Position numbers and translations under genes: made by a program. From Halomonas sp. TD01 (lineage in GTDB: Bacteria; Pseudomonadota; Gammaproteobacteria; Pseudomonadales; Halomonadaceae): DNA of 64,000 nt. The stretch covers positions 2,418,001 to 2,482,000 of the forward strand of contig NZ_OV350343.1 in assembly GCF_923868895.1 (NCBI RefSeq), given 5' to 3'. Positions within the stretch are counted from its first letter, which is position 1. Each line of letters begins with the position of its first letter. Shown one piece after another: positions 58,725-64,000 of the stretch. Below the pieces are notes generated by a model. That model did no database searches, was not told where the DNA came from, and was given only the letters and a program-made list of their open reading frames with translations.

Positions 58725-60176
58725 ATGGATTTTACTATTCCCCCCCTGTTGACGGCGATGGTTGATCGCGGCAACGGGTTACTATGGGGCAGTGTGCTGA
58801 TTTACCTGCTAATCGGTGCTGGCCTCTACTTCACCGTCATGACCCGCGGTATCCAAGTACGTTATTTCGGGCACATGTTCAAACTGTTGCGCAGTTCGCG
58901 CCAATCTAACGGCGGCATTTCTTCCTTCCAGGCACTTTCCACCAGCCTGGCAGCACGGGTAGGTACTGGTAACCTAGCTGGTGTGGCGGTAGCGATTTAT
59001 TTTGGTGGTCCCGGCGCGATTTTCTGGATGTGGATGACCGCCATGGTGGGTATGGCGACAAGTTTTGTGGAGTCCACTCTGGCACAGGCTTATAAAGTCG
59101 ATCACGGTGATAACACGTTCCGTGGTGGTCCTGCCCGTTATATTGAGCGTGGCTTGGGATTACGTTGGCTGGCAGTACTGTTTTCGATCTGCTTGATTAT
59201 CGCGTTTGGGTTGGCGTTTAACAGCGTACAGGCCAACTCCATCGCCCAGGCCATGGAACAGGCATTTGCCATTCCCACCTGGGCCATGGGGTTAGTCCTA
59301 ATGGCGGTAGTTGCCCCCATTATCTTTGGCGGCCTAAAGTCGATTGCTAAAGTGGCCGAGCTAGTGGTGCCGCTGATGGCACTCTTGTACTTAGTATTAG
59401 CACTGGCGGTGGTTGCACTCAATATTAGCGACTTGCCCGCGGCCTTTATGACCATTATTAAAAGTGCCTTTGGCTTAGAGCAGGCGGCCGGTGGCGCAAT
59501 GGGTTACGCCATTTCCCAAGCCATTATGAACGGTATTCAGCGTGGCTTGTTTTCCAACGAGGCCGGCATGGGCTCGGCGCCTAATGCTGCCGCGACTGCC
59601 AGTACACGGCCAGATCATCCCGCTGCCCAGGGTTTTATTCAAATGCTGGGCGTGTTCTTAGATACTTTGGTCATTTGTACCGCCACTGCGGCCATCATCA
59701 TTATGGCCGGGCCTGAACTGCTAGCTGGCGAGGAAAACAACGGTATTCAACTTACCCAGATGGCACTCTCTAGCCATGTGGGTGACTGGGGCGGTATGTT
59801 TATTGCCGTTGCGATCTTGCTGTTTGCATTTACCTCGGTAATTGCTAACTACTCTTACGGTGAATCTAATATTGAGTACTTGGCAGGCCGTCGTGCGCCT
59901 GTTGCCGTACTGATTTACCGTTTGGCAGTTCTGGGCATGGTGATGGTGGGCTCGGTTGCCAGTTTGGGTGCTATCTGGAATTTTGCCGATCTTTCCATGG
60001 GTATGATGGCAGTGATTAACTTAGTGGCTATTCTGCTGCTGTCGCCGATTGCCTTCGCACTGTTCCGTGATTACGACGCTCAATTGAAAGCGGGTCAAGA
60101 GCCTGTATTTGATCCAAGTAAATTTCCTAAATTGGTAAACAAGGTAGATCCTAACGCGTGGCCAAAGCGGAAATAA
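58725..60176 (+). CDS. alanine/glycine:cation symporter, AGCS family
   Basis: This 483-residue inner-membrane protein has about 10-11 helices and the AGCS motifs: GISSFQALSTSLAARVGTGNLAGVAVAIYFGGPGAIFWMWMTAMVGMATSFVESTLAQ near the N-terminus and NGIQRGLFSNEAGMGSAPNAAATA in the middle. Such proteins take up alanine, glycine or related amino acids with Na+ or H+. AAGGCG lies upstream of the ATG at 58725; an earlier ATG at 58677 would add residues without family support. The unit ends with an intrinsic terminator. Confidence 0.93.
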   Translation: MDFTIPPLLTAMVDRGNGLLWGSVLIYLLIGAGLYFTVMTRGIQVRYFGHMFKLLRSSRQSNGGISSFQALSTSLAARVGTGNLAGVAVAIYFGGPGAIFWMWMTAMVGMATSFVESTLAQAYKVDHGDNTFRGGPARYIERGLGLRWLAVLFSICLIIAFGLAFNSVQANSIAQAMEQAFAIPTWAMGLVLMAVVAPIIFGGLKSIAKVAELVVPLMALLYLVLALAVVALNISDLPAAFMTIIKSAFGLEQAAGGAMGYAISQAIMNGIQRGLFSNEAGMGSAPNAAATASTRPDHPAAQGFIQMLGVFLDTLVICTATAAIIIMAGPELLAGEENNGIQLTQMALSSHVGDWGGMFIAVAILLFAFTSVIANYSYGESNIEYLAGRRAPVAVLIYRLAVLGMVMVGSVASLGAIWNFADLSMGMMAVINLVAILLLSPIAFALFRDYDAQLKAGQEPVFDPSKFPKLVNKVDPNAWPKRK

Positions 60177-60201
60177 GCGCTATTTTTTGACGTGATAGAC
60201 G

Positions 60202-60243
60202 AAAGCCCCGCTACTGCGAGCACAGCAGAGCGGGGCTTTTTAT
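60202..60243 (+). terminator. intrinsic terminator of the AGCS gene
   Basis: AAAGCCCCGCT / AGCGGGGCTTT is an 11-bp stem with a 16-nt loop, followed by a T run. It is 26 bp past the stop codon. Confidence 0.9.
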
Positions 60244-60356
60244 TATTTTTAATTCGATTTTTTCGAATGAGATAGGAGAAACGTTGCGCTTTTGTTAATT
60301 GAAAAGCGCCGTAAAATAGCCTTCATTGCTCCCACTGATACGTTAGGAAATTCTCA

Positions 60357-60962
60357 ATGACCACTCGTGCACTGCTTGTAACTTCTTCTATTCTAGGCGA
60401 GAACAGCCAGTCCAATGCGTTAGCCAACCATTTTAAAGCTAAAACGGAAGAGCGCGATGTAATGGTTACCCATCGTGATGTGGTAGCTAACGCGTTACCG
60501 CACCTTGCGATTGAAGAACTTGGTGCATGGCAGACGCCAGCAGAAGAGCGCAGCACTGAACAGCAGGCATTGGCAGCCCACTCTGACGAATTGTTGGCAG
60601 AGTTACGGGCGAATGATGTCCTGGTATTGGCGGTCCCGCTGTATAATTTGGGTATTCCTTCCCAGTTGAAAGCGTGGTTTGACCGCGTGCTGCGCGCTGG
60701 TGAAACCTTCCGCTACACTGAAAACGGTCCGCAAGGTTTGATTGAAGGTAAGCGTGCGATTATTTTAGCTGCTCGCGGTGGCCAATACGCGGGGACTGAA
60801 TTAGATAGCCAGACGCCACATCTAAAAACCATGCTCGGTTTAATGGGCATTAGCGATGTGGATGTGGTCTTTGCGGAAGGATTGAATATGGGCGACGCTC
60901 AGCGTGATGCTGCGCTAAAAGAAGCGTTCCAAGCCATCGATCAACTGGTCGAAACACTCTAG
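60357..60962 (+). CDS. azoR: FMN-dependent NADH-azoreductase
   Basis: AzoR reduces azo compounds and quinones with NADH through FMN. The 201-residue flavodoxin-fold protein has TSSILGENSQSNALANHF (FMN phosphate loop), VLAVPLYNLGIPSQLKAWFDRVLRAGETFRYTENGPQGLIEGKRAIILAARGGQY, and MLGLMGISDVDVVFAEGLNMG. Its length fits the E. coli protein of 201 aa. AGGAA lies 8 nt before the ATG. It is followed by the alkyltransferase-like gene after 27 bp. Confidence 0.94.
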   Translation: MTTRALLVTSSILGENSQSNALANHFKAKTEERDVMVTHRDVVANALPHLAIEELGAWQTPAEERSTEQQALAAHSDELLAELRANDVLVLAVPLYNLGIPSQLKAWFDRVLRAGETFRYTENGPQGLIEGKRAIILAARGGQYAGTELDSQTPHLKTMLGLMGISDVDVVFAEGLNMGDAQRDAALKEAFQAIDQLVETL

Positions 60963-60989
60963 TAAAACGTTGATTTATGAGAGATAACA

Positions 60990-61289
60990 ATGCCACGCCC
61001 AGAACTGCTCGAACAGATTTATACTATTGTTGATCAGATTCCTGCTGGGCGGGTAACCACCTATGGGCGTATCGCGGCAATGACCGAGGGGGCTACGCCT
61101 CGCATGGTAGGCTCGGCGATGCGTCATTTACCTGAGGGGCATCAACTGCCCTGGCACCGAGTGATTGCAGCTTCGCTGAAGCTGGCCGATCACGGCGGAG
61201 CTGATTGTCAGCATCAGAAACTGCGTAATGAAGGCGTCATGTTTGATAGTAAAGGGCGAGTACCCGCTCATCTTGTGTGGCCTGATTGA
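60990..61289 (+). CDS. atl: alkyltransferase-like protein (MGMT family)
   Basis: This 99-residue protein is a stand-alone MGMT DNA-binding domain. IPAGRVTTYGRIAAM and ATPRMVGSAMRHLPEG are family motifs. The active-site PCHR is replaced by PWHR (Trp55), so it cannot take up an alkyl group. Such ATL proteins bind O6-alkylguanine and recruit nucleotide-excision repair. The sequence is well conserved otherwise and the length is normal. A ribosome binding site of weak GAGA type precedes the ATG. Confidence 0.92.
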   Translation: MPRPELLEQIYTIVDQIPAGRVTTYGRIAAMTEGATPRMVGSAMRHLPEGHQLPWHRVIAASLKLADHGGADCQHQKLRNEGVMFDSKGRVPAHLVWPD

Positions 61290-61306
61290 GCCAGAAGCGC
61301 TTTAAA

Positions 61307-61336
61307 AACAACGCCGCCCATTCGGGCGGCGTTGTT
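61307..61336. terminator. bidirectional intrinsic terminator
   Basis: AACAACGCCGCCC / GGGCGGCGTTGTT is a perfect 13-bp stem with a 4-nt loop between the convergent atl and GNAT-nitrilase genes. The A run on its left serves as the T tract on the minus strand. Confidence 0.9.
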
Positions 61337-61339
61337 GGT

Positions 61340-62908
61340 TTACTCTTCCAGATTAGCCCCAGACTTCCAGGACCAGTCGCGCCAGCGAAGGTCAAATAGA
61401 TCTTTGCGGCGGTCTTTCAGGTTGGTCACTGAGCCCTCGGCACGGACAACCGTGAGGCGGGTCAGGTCGAGATCCGAGAAGAAAATCATTTCGGTGTTAG
61501 GCGTGGTTTCCGCCAGCACTGCATCGTGGGGGAATGCGAAGTCCGACGGCGAGAACACCGCCGATTGTGCATACTGGATATCCAGGTTTTCAATCGAAGG
61601 CAAGTTGCCGACGCTGCCGCACAGCACCACATAGCACTCGTTTTCAATGGCACGCGCTTGGGCGCAGTGGCGCACTCGCAGGTAGCCATTTTTGGTATCT
61701 GTCCAGAACGGTACAAACAGAATATCCATATCCTGATCGGCTAGCAGTCGGCCAAGTTCCGGGAACTCAACGTCGTAGCAGATCAAAATGCCCACGCGGC
61801 CTGCGTCGGTGTCGAAGACCTGGAGGTTATCACCGCCTTCGATTACCCAGTCGCGGCGCTCCTGTGGCGTGATATGCAGCTTCGACTGCTTTTCGATTTC
61901 GCCGTCTCGGTGGAACAGGTAGGCAATATTGTATAGCCGGTCATCGTCACCGACTTCAATCATGGAGCCACCGACGATGTTGATGTTATACGACACCGCC
62001 ATCCGCGACAGTTCGGTTTTAAAACGCTCAGTGAAGCCCGCTAAAAAGCGAATCGCGCCCATTTGATCCTGTTGGGCTGAGCGGTCTTGTAGACCCATCA
62101 GCGGTGCGTTAAATAGCTCCGGAAATACCGCAAAGTCACTTTGATAATCTGATAGTGCGTCAACAAAGTACTCAATTTGTTGAAGGGCCGCTTCCACTGA
62201 AGCGAACTCACGCATCTGCCACTGTACAGCTCCCACTCGTACCTGAGTCGGGCGGGTATCTAGCACGCTCTCAGCAGGCTCGAACAGGATGTTGTTCCAC
62301 TCCAAAAGAGTGGCATAGCCGCGAGACTGCTCATCTTCTGGCAGGTACTTACGCAGTAAGCGTTTTACTTGGAAATCGTTAGCTAATTGGAACGATAAAA
62401 TCGGGTCGTAAATCTCTTTACGAGAGACTTTTTCGATGTACTCTGCTGGGGTAAGTTCTTGAGCGTGCTGGTGGTACTCGGGAATGCGGCCACCCGCCAG
62501 AATGGCACGCAGGTTGTGCGAGCGGCACAGTTCTTTGCGTGCTTCATATAAACGCCGACCCAAGCGGTAGCCACGGTAGTCGGGGTGGATAAGCACATCC
62601 AGCCCGTACATGGCATCGCCATCTTGATCGTTAAGGATGGTTTCGCGATGGCCGATCAGATCGTCATATTTATGCGGGTTGGAAAACTCGTCATAATCGA
62701 CTTGTACCGTCAGCGCTACGCCCACCAGCATGCCATCGTCCTCAATGGCAATTTGGCCATCAGGGAATTCCTGGATGAGCTTGTCAATGGTGTGCTTTGG
62801 CCACGCACCGCCGATGTCGTGATACACCGCGTCCATCAGTGTTTTGAGCTGTTCGTAGTCATCGCTGGTGAGGTTGCGAAGATTAAGGTGCAGTTCTTCT
62901 AGGGACAT
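61340..62908 (-). CDS. GNAT acetyltransferase / carbon-nitrogen hydrolase fusion
   Basis: This 522-residue protein is a natural two-domain fusion. Residues about 10-215 are a GNAT domain with DVLIHPDYRGYRLGRRLYEARKEL (acetyl-CoA loop). Residues about 225-510 are a nitrilase-type hydrolase with the catalytic Glu in FAVFPELFNAP, Lys in KQSKLHITPQERRDW and Cys in GILICYDVEFPELGR. The family is common in proteobacteria, but the substrate is unknown; an amide of an acylated amine is possible. The start is an ATG at 62908 followed by a family-typical LNLRNLTSDDY. It is convergent with atl. Confidence 0.9.
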   Translation of the reverse strand: MSLEELHLNLRNLTSDDYEQLKTLMDAVYHDIGGAWPKHTIDKLIQEFPDGQIAIEDDGMLVGVALTVQVDYDEFSNPHKYDDLIGHRETILNDQDGDAMYGLDVLIHPDYRGYRLGRRLYEARKELCRSHNLRAILAGGRIPEYHQHAQELTPAEYIEKVSRKEIYDPILSFQLANDFQVKRLLRKYLPEDEQSRGYATLLEWNNILFEPAESVLDTRPTQVRVGAVQWQMREFASVEAALQQIEYFVDALSDYQSDFAVFPELFNAPLMGLQDRSAQQDQMGAIRFLAGFTERFKTELSRMAVSYNINIVGGSMIEVGDDDRLYNIAYLFHRDGEIEKQSKLHITPQERRDWVIEGGDNLQVFDTDAGRVGILICYDVEFPELGRLLADQDMDILFVPFWTDTKNGYLRVRHCAQARAIENECYVVLCGSVGNLPSIENLDIQYAQSAVFSPSDFAFPHDAVLAETTPNTEMIFFSDLDLTRLTVVRAEGSVTNLKDRRKDLFDLRWRDWSWKSGANLEE

Positions 62909-62950
62909 ATTCAGGGGTTCCCGGCCGTCGAATGAAGTTAGCCCATTGTA

Positions 62951-63868
62951 TCATTGCTGTGCGTTGCTCGTTTTATCTGCCGTGATAGTACGCACCAGGG
63001 GGCGTGTCAGCGTTTGCGCCATGATGACCCCCGCAAGGATGAGTAGCCCACCCATAAAGTGGAACCCTGCGATCTGCTCCCCTAAAAACGCCATGGCAAT
63101 CAGGGCGCTAAATAGCGGCATCAAATTGATAAATATACTCGACTGGTTCGCGCCGATTTGGCGCACCGCGCGCATCCATAAAAAAGTGGTAATGATGGAG
63201 GCGGGAATGCCTGCGTAAAGGATCAGCCATATATTGTGGCTATCTACCGGTGTCATGGGACCCATTAAATAGGGCGGCAATAGGAATAAAACCGCAAAGC
63301 AGACCTGGGCATAGAGCATTACCCAAGGGGGTAGGTTCATCGCCCAGCGCTTTAGCATTACCCCGTAAAGGGCGTAGCAGGTGGCGGCAACTACCATTAA
63401 TGCGTCACCGGCGGCTACCTGTAATTGCAACAGAGACAAAGGGTTGCCGCGCCCAAGCAATACCGTGACGCCAATGAATGCCAAAACACCTCCGACAACA
63501 CCGCCAAGCGTAGGCGGCTCGCGCAAGATCAGAGCGCTTAACAATACGGTGAGAAGCGGCACCATGGCAGCCAAAATACCCATATTGGTGGCGGTCGTTG
63601 TTTCCGCGGCCACATAGGCCAACCCTTGCCACAGCCCCATGCCAAGTAATCCCAGCAGCGCCAGTTTTGGCCAGTGGCGGCGTATTTCATCGCGATGACG
63701 TAATACCGCAGGGAGTACAAACGGTGTCATTACTGCCAGTGCCAGCAGCCACCGTAGAAAAGCGATACTGCTGGGGGCAATGGCACCCACGGTTAATTGG
63801 TTAATTGTCATGTTCCCTGACCAAATCAATACCGTGGCCAGTGGAGGTAAAAAGTAAATCAATGGCAT
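62951..63868 (-). CDS. EamA/DMT superfamily transporter
   Basis: This 305-residue protein has ten hydrophobic segments in two EamA halves, starting LATVLIWSGNMTINQLTVGAIAPSSIAFLRWLLA. The second half contains YALYGVMLKRWAMNLPPW and NLMPLFSALIAMAFLGEQIAGFHFMGGLLILAGV. It belongs to the drug/metabolite exporter superfamily, with unknown substrate. A GGGAA site precedes the ATG by about 9 nt. It lies 42 bp upstream of the fusion hydrolase on the same strand, so they could share an mRNA. Confidence 0.9.
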   Translation of the reverse strand: MPLIYFLPPLATVLIWSGNMTINQLTVGAIAPSSIAFLRWLLALAVMTPFVLPAVLRHRDEIRRHWPKLALLGLLGMGLWQGLAYVAAETTTATNMGILAAMVPLLTVLLSALILREPPTLGGVVGGVLAFIGVTVLLGRGNPLSLLQLQVAAGDALMVVAATCYALYGVMLKRWAMNLPPWVMLYAQVCFAVLFLLPPYLMGPMTPVDSHNIWLILYAGIPASIITTFLWMRAVRQIGANQSSIFINLMPLFSALIAMAFLGEQIAGFHFMGGLLILAGVIMAQTLTRPLVRTITADKTSNAQQ

Positions 63869-64000
63869 AGCGGGTTCCCTTATCGTTAGCCTGGTAATGT
63901 GACGTGCTTTCGCAAGAGGAGCAAGTGCTTTGCCACAATGGGTAATGGTTTTGCAAGGCGGCCAAAAGGTGACAGATTGAGGGGTGTAAAGGACTGTACG
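63869..64000. other. right edge, no gene seen
   Basis: The last 132 bp show no coding frame or signal that I can support; they probably hold the promoter of the EamA gene. Confidence 0.4.

Noticed and set aside
61340..62908. GNAT-nitrilase protein as a novel fusion
   Set aside because: The same two-domain arrangement is a known proteobacterial family, so it is not reported as new.

Overview
The window looks like chromosomal DNA of a gammaproteobacterium, most likely a halophile of the Halomonas/Vreelandella group. That placement is inferred from the general look of the proteins and the gene set: a LysR gene divergent from trpBA, a short-form ilvD beside recCBD, an AotJQMP-type basic amino acid transporter beside astE, and GNAT-nitrilase, AGCS and WrbA proteins. 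No rRNA, tRNA or CRISPR was recognised, so the placement is not firm. Most of the window is compact, moderately GC-rich housekeeping or metabolic DNA with good Shine-Dalgarno sites and clear intrinsic terminators.

Layout. 1-4.0 kb (minus strand): a membrane sensor protein cut by the window edge, an outer-membrane porin-like protein and a small PstS-like periplasmic protein form one operon, preceded by a GlpQ phosphodiesterase. 4.2-10 kb: a relic of a PQQ-type sugar dehydrogenase, VOC and DUF2235 proteins, an NAD(P)-binding protein, a methyltransferase, then a LysR regulator divergent from an MFS transporter plus glutathione S-transferase pair. 10-13.3 kb: trpI facing trpB-trpA. 13.6-21 kb: small accessory genes, including an AraC/LysE/DapA-like group, a zinc metallopeptidase, small hypotheticals, a GNAT enzyme and a LysR relic. 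21-26 kb: mmuM behind a 25-codon overlapping ORF, an ABC-F ATPase, yjdM, a small membrane protein and a frameshifted LysE/RhtB exporter gene.

26.2-29.7 kb is the only clearly foreign-looking stretch. It is AT-rich and holds a damaged DUF427 gene, a lipase-like lipoprotein gene followed at once by a site with the architecture of an integron attC, an internally deleted IS1182-type element, a DUF4365 (PD-(D/E)XK-like) protein with a second large palindrome at its 3' end, and a tiny zinc-ribbon ORF. I read it as a decayed integron-cassette cluster without integrase, a CALIN-like island. This is an inference.

29.7-39.4 kb: a tightly overlapping recC-recB-recD operon on the minus strand. 39.6-47 kb: ilvD, three tandem copies of a palindromic repeat, chrA, a small HTH protein, purE-purK and a GGDEF protein. 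47-54.7 kb (minus strand): a TraX-family protein, an isoaspartyl-dipeptidase homologue that lacks two metal ligands, and a basic amino acid ABC transporter with two tandem substrate-binding proteins. AstE lies upstream of the transporter, which suggests arginine/ornithine uptake tied to catabolism. 54.9-64 kb: hemerythrin, wrbA, tartrate/D-malate dehydrogenase, Blc lipocalin, YjbQ, an AGCS symporter, azoR, an alkyltransferase-like protein, a GNAT-nitrilase fusion and an EamA exporter.

A palindromic element of about 105 bp recurs in the window: one copy at 10.0 kb, a worn half-copy at 25.2 kb and three copies in a 147-bp-period array at 41.3-41.7 kb.
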